A DNA stretch of 38,604 nt from Candidatus Obscuribacterales bacterium (GCA_021732565.1 JAKFUT010000102.1:1-38604), one strand, 5' to 3'; shown: positions 17,102-26,287, counted from the stretch's first letter. The notes: generated from the letters alone by a model not told the origin. Translations and numbers: made by a program.

Positions 17102-18538
17102 TCAGGATTTATCTTTCTTCTCTTTATCTTTTTCTTTGCCTTCGGCGACCGTCTCGATATCAACAATCGTTATTCCGTCTCTGGTCAGATACTTCTTCGC
17201 CACGCGCTGAATATCAGCAGTGGTGACCTTCATAACCGCTTCCAGATCCTCATCGATCGTTTTTGGATCGCCGTAGAACAGCGTGTTCTCAGCCAGCATT
17301 TCCGCTCGACCGAGACTTCGCTGAAGGCTTGAATAACCGCTGCTCGAAAAATATTTTCGCAAATACTGGTTACGTGCTTTCTCTAGCTCTTCTGTTGTTA
17401 CAGGTTCTTTTTGAAGCTTCTCAATTTCAGACCAGACAATGTCTTGTACTTTATCAATTTTGTTTTCGGCTTTGTACACCACAAACGCCTCAAATGCTCC
17501 AGGACCTCGACGTGAGTCATAGCCCGCATCGGCGTTAATTGCCACCTGGTCGCCTTTGATCATTCTCTGGTACAGCCTGGAAGATTCGCCGGAAGCCAGA
17601 ACCTTCTCCAGCATTACTAGAGCCGGACCATCAGGATCTCGCCGCGGCGGCGCTTTCCAGCCCAGCCAAAAAGCGGGCAATTTCGCGTGAGAGTCTACCA
17701 CTGTAGTTTTTTTCGGTGTCTTCTGTGGACCTTCTGCAACGCTCGGTTTTGGCGGTGCTTCCACTTTGGGAATGGTGGCAAAGTATTTCTCAACCAGCTT
17801 TTGCATGGTGGCTGCGTCGAAGTCTCCAACAATGGCCATCACGGCATTATTTGGTGCATAGTAGATCTTAAAGAACGCCCGGATGTCATCAACCTTGGCG
17901 GCATCGAGATCTTCGAATGATCCGATGACGGGATGCTGATTCGACCAGTTGTCAAAAAGTAACTCTTCCAGTTTGATGGCGGCGGGCATGTAAGGCTGGT
18001 TGTCTATGGACTGCCGCTTCTCTTCCTTCACCGTCTCCAACTGGTTCTTGAAATTTTCCGGTGTCACTTTCAGTGATCGCATACGATCGGCTTCAAGCCA
18101 AAGAGCAAGTTCAATCTGGTTGCTGGGAACTTTCTCGAAATAGTTTGTAAAATCCGGATGGGTGGAGGCGTTTAGCGTTCCACCGGCACCTTCTACGTAT
18201 TTGAAGTGGTCCATCTTTGCGACGTTTTCCGAGCCCTGAAACATCATGTGCTCAAAGAAATGTGCAAAGCCTGAACGCCCTTTTCGTTCGTCTCGGGCTC
18301 CTACGTCGTAAACAATTGCTAACGCTGCCACCGGAACGCTGTGGTCTTCGGAGAGCAGCACGCGCAAACCGTTTGGCAGAGTAAAGTCACGGGTTACCGG
18401 TATAAGCGGTTTCTGCAAGGTGGCAGCCGTTGCTGGTGCCACTGTAGATACCGGCCAGGAGACCATTGCGGCAGATGCTGAGCACAGCATCGACTGCAAG
18501 ATCCTTCGCAACGATTTTTTAGTCATCCTCATCCTCAT
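17102..18538 (-). CDS. Secreted M16-family zinc metallopeptidase, catalytic subunit
   Basis: A 478-residue M16 peptidase. A signal peptide or signal anchor covers about residues 1-40. The inverted zinc motif HFFEH is at 93-97 and the third zinc ligand is a glutamate about 76 residues later (E172 or E173 in ETVKEEKRQSIDN), the spacing expected for the family. It probably cleaves small unfolded peptides outside the cytoplasm together with its inactive partner downstream. The N-terminus is ambiguous: three in-frame ATGs (18538, 18532, 18526) lie in the repeated sequence GATGAGGATGAGGATG, which is also the end of the upstream gene. The 20-base overlap with that gene suggests translational coupling. 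The C-terminus is a Lys/Glu-rich tail. Confidence 0.9.
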   Translation of the reverse strand: MRMRMTKKSLRRILQSMLCSASAAMVSWPVSTVAPATAATLQKPLIPVTRDFTLPNGLRVLLSEDHSVPVAALAIVYDVGARDERKGRSGFAHFFEHMMFQGSENVAKMDHFKYVEGAGGTLNASTHPDFTNYFEKVPSNQIELALWLEADRMRSLKVTPENFKNQLETVKEEKRQSIDNQPYMPAAIKLEELLFDNWSNQHPVIGSFEDLDAAKVDDIRAFFKIYYAPNNAVMAIVGDFDAATMQKLVEKYFATIPKVEAPPKPSVAEGPQKTPKKTTVVDSHAKLPAFWLGWKAPPRRDPDGPALVMLEKVLASGESSRLYQRMIKGDQVAINADAGYDSRRGPGAFEAFVVYKAENKIDKVQDIVWSEIEKLQKEPVTTEELEKARNQYLRKYFSSSGYSSLQRSLGRAEMLAENTLFYGDPKTIDEDLEAVMKVTTADIQRVAKKYLTRDGITIVDIETVAEGKEKDKEKKDKS

Positions 18539-18779
18539 CGGCCAGGTTAACTGAGGTCCAGAATATGGACACTACCAGGATCGAAAGGATAGCAGAACCC
18601 CACGCAATTCGCTCGGGTATGTGAAAGCGCGACATGAGCACATACGTGGACAACCCGAGGAGTAGTCCCAGGACTGCCACAGCGTGATTGAGTGTTAGTT
18701 TGGGCTGGATGTTCAAGTCGGTATAAACCTCCGAAACCTGAGTATATCTTTGCATCGCCCTGCTGACGAGGGGGGGCAT
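18519..18779 (-). CDS. Small two-helix membrane protein
   Basis: An 86-residue protein with two transmembrane helices (about 29-49 and 58-77) joined by a short loop (RFHIPER), and an acidic C-terminal tail (ADEDEDD). It is the first gene of the M16 operon and overlaps the catalytic peptidase gene by 20 bases; the acidic tail is encoded by the same GAT-GAG repeat that supplies that gene's start codons. ATG 18779 has AAGG six bases upstream; an internal ATG at 18755 is an alternative. It could anchor or assist the peptidases at the membrane, but that is inferred only from position. Confidence 0.7.
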   Translation of the reverse strand: MPPLVSRAMQRYTQVSEVYTDLNIQPKLTLNHAVAVLGLLLGLSTYVLMSRFHIPERIAWGSAILSILVVSIFWTSVNLADEDEDD

Positions 18780-19156
18780 GGGAGCCTTACGACAATTGGC
18801 CCCTATTCATCCAGATTACTTGTGGTCGAGCGCTAACTTGTCTTTGACGGCTTATCAGCAAAATACATTGTGAACTTAGCTCGAACTGCGACTTCTGACT
18901 TCTGGTACGTTCAAATACACTTGCCGAGTTTGTTGGCCGCGTGGCTGTCATCCGCAGAAAGTAAGAACCTCGGGATTGCTTATTCGACGATAACCCCAAA
19001 AAACAAAGAAGTTGAAATCACAATAGCAGGACACAAAAACCTCTCGATAGCAATTTGGAACGTCGATTGACAGTTTGGTTGCACCATCGTTTGAGCGATC
19101 GTATCCATGCTTTCCTTATACCAATCTGAGGCGAAGCAAGTTGTCATAAGAAAAAT
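18780..19156. other. Upstream region of the M16 operon
   Basis: About 380 bases between the M16 operon and the terminator of the ABC operon. It should carry the minus-strand promoter for the M16 operon, but I see no good -35/-10 pair. Short open frames on both strands (18787-18999 minus, 18870-19070 plus) have no coding character. Confidence 0.35.
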
Positions 19157-19188
19157 ATTGCGCTCAAACAGATATGCTTGAGCGCAAT
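19157..19188 (-). terminator. Intrinsic terminator of the ABC operon
   Basis: An 11-base perfect stem (ATTGCGCTCAA / TTGAGCGCAAT) with a 10-base loop. Read on the minus strand it is followed by ATTTTTCTT, a proper T-run, so it ends transcripts coming from the genes at 19283-22223. Confidence 0.8.
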
Positions 19189-19282
19189 GAATGAAGGGGC
19201 AATCTCTGACATTTCGATTACATCAGATGGCAAGACCCAGCTGATCAATATGCAAGATGCGATCCAATAAGTGCAATTCGCG

Positions 19283-20299
19283 CTATCTATCTTTGACGGA
19301 CGAGGCTGGCATCATACGCAGTAAAGTCGAACAGATTCGATAGCCGTCATCGTCTTTATTGGCATTCTCCATAACCCAGCGAAGGTATACTTGAGCGACG
19401 GGATCGTGTTTCGCGAACAGCGCAGCACCAATGGCAGTATGCGCCAAAATTCTCTCATGTCTCGACTTAGTCTCTGCGTCAATGAGAGCGGCCGTTCCTA
19501 AAGCCTGCTCAGGAGTACCTGCGCCCTCCAGATATTTTTCGATTGGTTTTACTCGTTCTTCTTCGTCGTGATAGGCGACCGTTGTCTGAATTGGCGTGCG
19601 GGAAATAGGTTTCTTTGAACGTGGCACCAGACGCGTTTTGTTGAATAGCTCATCCTCTCCCGCAAGAATCAAAGCTAGCCGCCGGATGATGGCCTCATCA
19701 CCAACCGGCCTCTTGTGCCTGTCTATAAATGCTTGTAGTTTTCCCTCAGCGTCTGCAAATTTTCCCTGCTCAAAATCTGCCATGGCCTCGGTTCTTAACA
19801 TGCTGGTTCTGGCGTTTTGAAGCAAGCTGTAAATGTCAAACCATGATGCCTTTCCGCGATGAACTTCTATCATGTCGCCATCGGCAGTGGTGGCAATTGT
19901 GGTCGGGCATTCGGAAACGTTGTATCTTGCCGCCAACGCGCCAGAATGAGAGTGAGGCGATGAGTTATCTAAGCGAACTGGAATGCAGAATTTGTGCAGT
20001 AAATCGACCACTTCCAGATTCGTAAAGGAATCCATTGTCGACTCCGATGCCGGCGCCCCCTTCGAAACGAACGCGTAGACCACAATGCGATTTTTCTCTT
20101 CCGTAAGTCGCTTTTCACCTTCTGCCAGCGAAAGCCATCCCACTCTTGCATCAACAGTTGCATTCATTGATTGGCGAGATCGATTGGCATTTACTACCAC
20201 ATAAGCTCTTGCGACCAATAGCGCTACGGTCAACAATACCAGTGGAACTGGAAGACCTGTCGATAACTTATTCTTCTGCATACGATAGCTCTCTGCCAT
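19283..20299 (-). CDS. Membrane-anchored thioredoxin-fold protein lacking CxxC
   Basis: A 338-residue protein with one N-terminal transmembrane helix (about 16-36). Residues ~70-170 read as a thioredoxin-like domain: a beta strand (IVVYAFV), FTNLEVVDLLHKF, then a YNVSECPTT stretch with the usual cis-proline and a DGD turn. At the place where thioredoxins have WCxxC it has KGAPASEST, with no cysteine, so disulfide chemistry is not expected. The remainder is helical. The start overlaps the permease stop by 32 bases if ATG 20299 is used; ATG 20281 (MQKNK), with GAGAG seven bases upstream, is at least as likely. Last gene of the ABC operon, so it may be a binding or assembly factor for that transporter. 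Confidence 0.7.
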   Translation of the reverse strand: MAESYRMQKNKLSTGLPVPLVLLTVALLVARAYVVVNANRSRQSMNATVDARVGWLSLAEGEKRLTEEKNRIVVYAFVSKGAPASESTMDSFTNLEVVDLLHKFCIPVRLDNSSPHSHSGALAARYNVSECPTTIATTADGDMIEVHRGKASWFDIYSLLQNARTSMLRTEAMADFEQGKFADAEGKLQAFIDRHKRPVGDEAIIRRLALILAGEDELFNKTRLVPRSKKPISRTPIQTTVAYHDEEERVKPIEKYLEGAGTPEQALGTAALIDAETKSRHERILAHTAIGAALFAKHDPVAQVYLRWVMENANKDDDGYRICSTLLRMMPASSVKDR

Positions 20300-21002
20300 T
20301 AACCACGCAGGCGCTCAACAGAAGAAAAATCGCTGTATTGGACAGCGCGATAACCAATGGCGACCAGTCCGGATTGAGTCGATTGAGCGCCTCGTAGGTG
20401 TTGCAATTGGCAGTCAGCATGCTAGAGAAGCCTTGAGCCGAGCTGGCTGCCTGTTCCATATACTCTACTTTTGTCATACCGGTGCCCGTGGTTAGTAGAG
20501 TTGCGAGTTGACCGATGCCGACAACTATGGCCAGAGCCGTGGCGAAGATAAACTGTCCAAATGGCCGCAGCTGATTGTAAAACTGAGCAACCGCTGCATA
20601 TTCCATACAATTGATGAAAATATTCCACAGAATGTAAGAGTCTGGCACGGGGCACATTTCCAGCGTAGGCACCATGTCGAATACACATAGACTTAGAGTG
20701 CAGATTACGATCATGCTGAATGCATTTGTTGCCCATCGCGACAACATATAACTAGAACGCGTTAACGGGCGAGAAAACACCAGCAAGAGGTATCCGTCGG
20801 TTTCAGTCGGAATTGCCTGTTGGATGTAAATCGCCAGAATGAGCAGATAATACGGCTGTGGAATACTCTGCTTCACAGTAGCCGCCGTGGGAGATAGAGT
20901 CAGTGCCAGTGGAAACAACACCCCGTACATCAATACCATGAATAGGAACCATGGGCGGCGCCACTGTACGATGACACGCGCGATTAGTATCGTCAGGTTC
21001 AT
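20268..21002 (-). CDS. ABC-2 type transporter permease
   Basis: A 244-residue integral membrane protein with about six hydrophobic segments, in the style of ABC-2 permeases of drug, polysaccharide or bacteriocin exporters. It starts MNLTILIARV, with an ATG at 21000-21002 that overlaps the TGA of the ATPase gene in an ATGA junction, a sign of coupled translation. A longer frame from 21020 is possible but would overlap further. The helix pair GVLFPLALTL and YYLLILAIYI and the Arg-rich first loop (QWRRPW) are typical. Substrate unknown; together with the ATPase it would form an exporter. Confidence 0.85.
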   Translation of the reverse strand: MNLTILIARVIVQWRRPWFLFMVLMYGVLFPLALTLSPTAATVKQSIPQPYYLLILAIYIQQAIPTETDGYLLLVFSRPLTRSSYMLSRWATNAFSMIVICTLSLCVFDMVPTLEMCPVPDSYILWNIFINCMEYAAVAQFYNQLRPFGQFIFATALAIVVGIGQLATLLTTGTGMTKVEYMEQAASSAQGFSSMLTANCNTYEALNRLNPDWSPLVIALSNTAIFLLLSACVVNGRELSYAEE

Positions 21003-21916
21003 GGCTGCTCGTTTACCCAATCGACAAAAAGGCTCTCTAAATTTTTTCTCTCAAATAAGGCTTCCTCCACTGGAACACCTGCCTTTAATAGCTCTTCCAG
21101 CAATAGTGGCACTTGCATTCGATCGAGTATTTCAAAACACGCGCAAGTTATGCTTTGCATCTCAATGGAAAGCTCGAGGCGGGCAGCTACGGCCTCCACC
21201 GCAGGCGCAAAGTTGCCTGCTTGCCAGTGAATCATGAAACGAACTGCTGAAAGCGTAAGTTCGGACATCATGTTAAAACGAGCGATTTCACCGGCGCGCA
21301 GAAACGCAACGCGAGAACAAGTTTTTTCGACTTCGTCAAGATGGTGCGAGCTTACCAGCACGGTTGTTCCTTCGTGCCTCCATTTCTCGACAATCCGCCG
21401 CACCATCGATACGCCAGTTGGATCTAGACCTGATGCCGGTTCGTCGAGTATGCAAATCTTGGGTCGCCCGATCAATACTTGAGCTAATCCCACACGTTGT
21501 AACATCCCTCGCGAAAACTTCCGAATGTGTTTGTTTCGCGTTTTCGGGTCCAGTTCTACGGTATCCAGGGCAGCCTCAATGTCACGCTTTGCTTCCCTGA
21601 AAGGCAGCCCGGCCAGCTGGTGATGAAACAGCAAGAATTCTCTGGCATTCAGTCGAGTATCAAATGCTGGTCGTTCGGGCAGGAAACCGCGAATTTTGTG
21701 AACCGCGATACTGCGTGGAGACTCACCGTTTACAAGCACTACACCCGTGCTCGGTTGCACCAGACCCAACAGACAATTGAACAAGGTTGTCTTTCCTGCT
21801 CCATTTGGTCCGATAATGCCGATTACTTCTCCCGGCTCAACTGAGAAACTTATATTCTTGAGGACAATATTTTTGCCATAGCTCTTGGTCATGTTTTCTA
21901 TGGAGATGACTGTCAC
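20999..21916 (-). CDS. ABC transporter ATP-binding protein
   Basis: A 305-residue ABC ATPase with all motifs: Walker A GPNGAGKT (36-43), signature FSRGMLQR (about 134-141), Walker B ICILDEP with D158/E159, D-loop SGLDP, and H-loop SSHH (189-192). The layout matches ATPases that pair with ABC-2 permeases. The start is a GTG at 21914-21916 giving MTVISIENMTKSYG: AAGGA lies about seven bases upstream, and the longer frame from 22156 adds 80 residues with no ABC homology that run through the neighbouring small gene on another frame. It forms an exporter with the next gene. Confidence 0.92.
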   Translation of the reverse strand: MTVISIENMTKSYGKNIVLKNISFSVEPGEVIGIIGPNGAGKTTLFNCLLGLVQPSTGVVLVNGESPRSIAVHKIRGFLPERPAFDTRLNAREFLLFHHQLAGLPFREAKRDIEAALDTVELDPKTRNKHIRKFSRGMLQRVGLAQVLIGRPKICILDEPASGLDPTGVSMVRRIVEKWRHEGTTVLVSSHHLDEVEKTCSRVAFLRAGEIARFNMMSELTLSAVRFMIHWQAGNFAPAVEAVAARLELSIEMQSITCACFEILDRMQVPLLLEELLKAGVPVEEALFERKNLESLFVDWVNEQP

Positions 21917-22010
21917 ACGGGCTTCCTTGTAAATACAGCTCGACGCAAATTCACGAAGGAATTGCCGAAGACATTTCTGCCGCGAACTTGGCGGTCGGTG
22001 CCCGGTAAGC

Positions 22011-22223
22011 CTAGTGGCCGTGTTGACCCTGCATGTTTGCCAGCTCTTGCCGCCACTTATCAAGAATCTTGTCCATTCTCTCCTTGCATCCACTGTGCAC
22101 AGGGCTGTCAGCAAATTCTTCATTATGCTTGGCGGCAAACGCGCCATATCTTGCAATCAGTTCTTGTAGCTCTCGTATTCTGGTGTCCATTGGAAGCATT
22201 CCATTCGTTAATCGCCTGGCCAA
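22011..22223 (-). CDS. Small helical protein upstream of the ABC genes
   Basis: Up to 70 residues, probably beginning at MLPMDTRIRELQ or MDTRIRELQ (ATG about 22190). The sequence is amphipathic helix throughout (RIRELQELIARYGAFAAKHN, then CKERMDKILDKWRQELANMQ) with a single Cys and a His-rich end (GQHGH). Its stop is 95 bases from the ABC ATPase start and it is in the same direction, so it is likely co-transcribed. I do not recognise the family. A regulator or accessory subunit of the transporter is possible. Coding call rests on composition and operon position. Confidence 0.6.
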   Translation of the reverse strand: MARRLTNGMLPMDTRIRELQELIARYGAFAAKHNEEFADSPVHSGCKERMDKILDKWRQELANMQGQHGH

Positions 22224-22415
22224 TACTAGCAGAATCGACGGGGCTGTTTGGCGAAGACCGGTTCGGGAGAAAGGCTCAGTGGCCTATTCTATAATCTGCG
22301 TGACGATACTTGCAAAAGAGTAAACAGAGAGAAGGACAATTCTCTAATCGGTCGTGATTCCCGCTGTATACGGGGTACACTACATTCGTAACGGTTCTCC
22401 AGTGTCCTGGGGCTA

Positions 22416-24620
22416 ATGAATACTGCCAACCCGGAAACTTTATTAGGAACAGCCCTTGACGGCAGATATGAGCTCTTGTCGGTCATCGCCAAAGGGCAAG
22501 GTGGTGTGCTGTTTAAGGGTAATCACAAGCAGCTCGACCGTACCGTTGCTGTCAAAATGCAGATGGCAATAAGTTGTGAAGACGAGTCTACATTCCTGCG
22601 ATTTCAGCGAGAGGCTCGTTCGGCCGCCCGATTGAATCATCCAAATATTATTACTGTTTATGACTTTGGACTGACCCCGTCTCGTTTTCCTTATCTTGTC
22701 ATGGATTTTATCGAGGGAAAAGACCTTCACTCGATTTTGGAAAGGGAAGGAAGGATGACCCTTCCTCGGTCGATTAGAATCTGCGGTCAGATTTGTTCTG
22801 CTTTACATCATGCCCACCGGCGCTTCGTTGTTCACCGCGACCTGAAGCCCCGTAACGTCATGCTGATGGATGTTGAGGACCTGGTTGAGTTTGTTAAAGT
22901 GGTCGACTTTGGCATTGCTAAGCGAGTCGATCGCCAGGAAATTACCGAGAACCTTACCGTCGAAGGATATGTGCTCGGCACGCCGGCATATATGAGTCCG
23001 GAACAGTGGACTGGCAAGGCTGTGGATGCCCGGGCCGACATTTACTCGCTGGCATGTTTACTCTTTAAGATGCTGACAGGTTTAACGCCGATTCCCGGCA
23101 CGGATATGGTCGAGCTTATGCAGGGGCATGTGAGCGGTGAACCAATGACTTTCGAAGCTGCTTGTCCTGCGGTACAGGTTCCTCAAGCGGTGCAAGATGT
23201 AGTGTATAGAGCGTTGTCGAAAGATGTTGCTCAGCGCCAATCTTCCATGGCTGAATTTCGTGATGAACTTCATGCGGCTTTTGGCGGGTCATCGGAGTCA
23301 TCTCGTAAGTGGATAATAACCCCACTTGAAGGTCAGGATGTAACGATAGTCGGCACGGTAACCGCCACAGACTTATTGCGTGAAAAAGCTGTGGCCGGTG
23401 ATGTGAAGTCTCAATTCGACCTTGCCATTCGCCTTGAAAATAGCAATAGCTCTAACCCGGCTGAAGCGCTCGGCTGGCTTCGGCTTGCGGCGCGAGCCGG
23501 TTTACCGGAAGCGCAGTGCCGCTTGGGCGAGGTGCTTCTCAAAGGGCACTCAGCGCTGGTGAGCAATCCGGCAGAAGCCATGGTGTGGTTCCGAAAAGCT
23601 GCGGAGCAAGGGCTTCCTCAGGCGCAGTTTGCGATGGCGCAATGTTATGAGCAGGGTCAAGGTGTGCAGGAAAACCTGCAAGACGCCATAAATTGGTATC
23701 AGATGGCAAAGGCCAAAGGTGTGTCTACGGCAGAGGCAAAGCTGTCTACATGTTACAAGAAACTGGCTGCGGGGGGGCGATCGGCCGACGGTATGCTCGT
23801 TTCGCTCCAAGAAGCCGCCAAAAATGGTGATCCCGAGGCATTGTTTTCCCTGGCCTGTTTTATGCGATCCAGGCAATACGAACCCGTTCAGATGCGCGAG
23901 CTTCTTCGAAATGCGGTGGACAGTGGTCATCCCAAGGCCAGATTGTTGCTTGCCGAACTTCTTTTGAGAGGAGAAGGGATGCCGCGTGACCCGGCAGAAG
24001 CCATTAAGGTTTTACAACCGGCAGCAGACAATCGCGATCCCGAAGCACTGATGTTAATTGGCGCTTGTGCCCGTACCGGATACGGCTGCCCGCGTGATAT
24101 GGACAAAGCTTTTCAACTCTTGCAGCGCGCCATGTCTGTAAACAGTTACGCTGCTCATTGCACTTACGCATGCAGCCTGCTTACAGGAGATGGAATTGTG
24201 CGCAACATTCCCCAGGGAATTGGAATATTGAGGAAGGCCTCGGCTGAAGATTCGCATATGGCGCACTGGAAACTGGCGCTATGCTTCCGTCAGGGACTTG
24301 GCGTGCCTAAAGACGTGAAAGAGATGGAACGGTTGTTTGCCCGGGCCGCTGATGGGCGCTTTCCTCAGGGAATCGATTGGATGTGGCAAAATGAGCTATT
24401 TTCTTTCACCCATGCAATTCAGTCATTCACAACACTGGTGAGCACGGGGAATCGCAACGCGATGTTCTGGATGGGGATCTGCGCCGAGCAGGGGCTCAGT
24501 GTTCCCCGCAGCATGGCCAAGGCCATGGAGTTTTACACTAGCGCGGCAGACCGGGGGCATGCCGGAGCGCAGCAGGAAATCTCCCGCATAAAGGCGGGGG
24601 GCATTGCTGCTCCTGCATGA
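22416..24620 (+). CDS. Soluble Ser/Thr protein kinase with Sel1 repeats
   Basis: A 734-residue Hanks-type kinase without a transmembrane helix. The kinase domain covers about residues 18-285: glycine loop GQGGV (27-31), K47 in VAVKMQ, HRDLKPRN with catalytic D142, DFG 164-166, and GTPAYMSPEQ. All essential residues are present. After a linker, roughly ten Sel1-type repeats follow from about residue 325 to the end; each shows the A..LG..Y..G.GV..D...A..W...AA..G pattern, as in AMAQCYEQGQGVQ and ALCFRQGLGVPKD. Sel1 arrays bind partner proteins, so it probably phosphorylates clients held by the array. ATG 22416 has TGGGG five bases upstream. It is transcribed away from the ABC operon, from a shared upstream region. 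Confidence 0.93.
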   Translation: MNTANPETLLGTALDGRYELLSVIAKGQGGVLFKGNHKQLDRTVAVKMQMAISCEDESTFLRFQREARSAARLNHPNIITVYDFGLTPSRFPYLVMDFIEGKDLHSILEREGRMTLPRSIRICGQICSALHHAHRRFVVHRDLKPRNVMLMDVEDLVEFVKVVDFGIAKRVDRQEITENLTVEGYVLGTPAYMSPEQWTGKAVDARADIYSLACLLFKMLTGLTPIPGTDMVELMQGHVSGEPMTFEAACPAVQVPQAVQDVVYRALSKDVAQRQSSMAEFRDELHAAFGGSSESSRKWIITPLEGQDVTIVGTVTATDLLREKAVAGDVKSQFDLAIRLENSNSSNPAEALGWLRLAARAGLPEAQCRLGEVLLKGHSALVSNPAEAMVWFRKAAEQGLPQAQFAMAQCYEQGQGVQENLQDAINWYQMAKAKGVSTAEAKLSTCYKKLAAGGRSADGMLVSLQEAAKNGDPEALFSLACFMRSRQYEPVQMRELLRNAVDSGHPKARLLLAELLLRGEGMPRDPAEAIKVLQPAADNRDPEALMLIGACARTGYGCPRDMDKAFQLLQRAMSVNSYAAHCTYACSLLTGDGIVRNIPQGIGILRKASAEDSHMAHWKLALCFRQGLGVPKDVKEMERLFARAADGRFPQGIDWMWQNELFSFTHAIQSFTTLVSTGNRNAMFWMGICAEQGLSVPRSMAKAMEFYTSAADRGHAGAQQEISRIKAGGIAAPA

Positions 24621-24705
24621 TGTTCATTCGCCCGGTCTGCCTCCGTGACTGGCAATTGCGTTCATCAAGTTAACCGACCGCAAGCGTTATTGGCCGGAGA
24701 GAGGA

Positions 24706-24729
24706 GGAGTCGCAAATTAAAGCGACTCC
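24706..24729. terminator. Hairpin between convergent genes
   Basis: Eight-base stem GGAGTCGC / GCGACTCC with an A/T-only loop (AAATTAAA), followed by GTTTCC. It lies between the stops of the kinase and the 512-aa gene and could end either transcript, although the T-run is poor. Confidence 0.5.
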
Positions 24730-24748
24730 GTTTCCGCATCACATCCAT

Positions 24749-26287
24749 CTAGCGCCGCCGGGCTCGAGGAGCGACCGGTTGAATGATTGTTCCTTCACCA
24801 CTTGTAGATTGATGAGATCCATCAGGTTCACGAACTACCCGTTGCCATCTAGCGGGATATCTTGTTGTAATCATCGCATCATCGGGAGTACGCCAGTGAT
24901 CCGGTGCTGCTTCTTGCTCGATTCTTTCCTTAACTTGTTTTTCGACAATGACCCTTTCCCCTACTCGTTCAGCTCCAGGTGGGCCTTCGGTTACGGGGAT
25001 TCTGGTTGTCCTTTTAATGACTCCTTCCTCGGTGAATTCGGAAGTTTCAATGCGGGTTCCATTGGAACACTCTTCGACAGTTTTGATAACTGCCCCGAAC
25101 TCGGTTTCGACCTTACCTCCGTCTCGCCGTTCAGTCACCCGCTTGTTTCCTTGCTCGGTTACCCTGTCACCGTTCCTGTACGTTGTGGTTGTCTTATCAC
25201 CAATCGTTCTTTCCACCAGCCGGCCCGCAGAATCACCCTCTGTAAATGTAGTGACTCGCCATCCGCTGGAGTACTCCTCGGTGACTGTTCCATCGGTGTT
25301 TCGCGTTCGAGTACCTAGATTTTTCCCCGAGTCACTGCCGACAATCGGCTCCGCTACCGGGCGCAGTGCGCTCATGTTGAGGATACTAGGCAAAACTGGC
25401 TTCTGCGATTCCACAGGTAATCGCAGCGGATTGGCCTCTGCCGCAACAGTGGCAAAGGCAAATCGGGGACGAGGCGCGAGCTTGTCGGCAAGGGATTCCA
25501 ACAGAGCGCCGGCTCTCTGTGCCAGTGGTGTACGCCCGGCTGTCGATTCGGCTTCTACATTAGCTCCCGGTCCTTTACCGTTTGTTCCGCGGCGAGCCGC
25601 AATTTCTGCTGCAGTCCCAAACCCGGCGCCAATTAAACCGAAACTATAAAGGTCTTTCGCCAGTTCAGGAACGGAGGCCATCCGTCCGTGGTCTAGTATT
25701 GAACCTGTTTCCGCATGCACGGCACCGCCGGCCAGACCAGCTGTCAGACCGATGCCAATTCGATTTGTGAAACCAACATCGCGCATTTTTCCAGCAGTAC
25801 CGGCCATGGCAGCAAACGAAAGTCCGCCAACAAGTGCATTGCGTGAGCGATCCGCCAGGAGGTTACCGTCGTCGCGAGATGGCGACAACAACCCGCCGTA
25901 GATTGCCCCTGTATAAAATGAGTGTCTCATTTCCGTGGAGAGACCAAGCGAGGTTCTCGCGGCGCCTCTGCCCACAACCTTGTGAATGCCGATCAGCCAG
26001 GGAAGCATGCCCGCGGTGCTCCCGACCTGCTGCGCGTGCCAACCCGGCGTACCGAATTCTTGTTCCTTTGCCGGTGCAACAATGGTTGCTGTGGCTTTAT
26101 CAACGCCGATTACTTGCTTCACAGCATCAATAGGAGCTTGTATAAGCGAGTACGCAGCTGATCGCAGCAAGATTTCTGCCGTGGAGGCCTCTTTGTCTCC
26201 TGTGGATAATAAATCACTGGTGCGTAATGCGAAATCTGTTCGTAGTGGCGGATCATCGTTCCGCGTTTTTTCCAAGTTGTATCCCAT
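24749..26287 (-). CDS. Glycine-rich protein with beta-hairpin repeat tail
   Basis: A 512-residue protein in three parts. Residues 1-80 are polar, without a classical signal peptide. Residues ~85-240 are Gly/Ala-rich and moderately hydrophobic (GIGLTAGLAGGAVHA, FGLIGAGFGTAAEIAA), like a glycine-zipper membrane-active domain. Residues ~310-512 are a polar tail of short hairpins with recurring NGDRVTE, DGGKVETE and NGTRIETSE units. Such a tail is often a surface or binding stalk. ATG 26287 follows GAGGG at a good distance. The RHS-like protein at the start of the window shares the DG-rich style. Export route and role are unknown; a secreted or self-inserting surface protein is a guess. Confidence 0.7.
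   Translation of the reverse strand: MGYNLEKTRNDDPPLRTDFALRTSDLLSTGDKEASTAEILLRSAAYSLIQAPIDAVKQVIGVDKATATIVAPAKEQEFGTPGWHAQQVGSTAGMLPWLIGIHKVVGRGAARTSLGLSTEMRHSFYTGAIYGGLLSPSRDDGNLLADRSRNALVGGLSFAAMAGTAGKMRDVGFTNRIGIGLTAGLAGGAVHAETGSILDHGRMASVPELAKDLYSFGLIGAGFGTAAEIAARRGTNGKGPGANVEAESTAGRTPLAQRAGALLESLADKLAPRPRFAFATVAAEANPLRLPVESQKPVLPSILNMSALRPVAEPIVGSDSGKNLGTRTRNTDGTVTEEYSSGWRVTTFTEGDSAGRLVERTIGDKTTTTYRNGDRVTEQGNKRVTERRDGGKVETEFGAVIKTVEECSNGTRIETSEFTEEGVIKRTTRIPVTEGPPGAERVGERVIVEKQVKERIEQEAAPDHWRTPDDAMITTRYPARWQRVVREPDGSHQSTSGEGTIIQPVAPRARRR

Noticed and set aside
21917..22156. N-terminal extension of the ABC ATPase frame to 22156
   Set aside because: The extra 80 residues have no ABC similarity and overlap the small helical gene; the GTG at 21916 has a proper AAGGA site.
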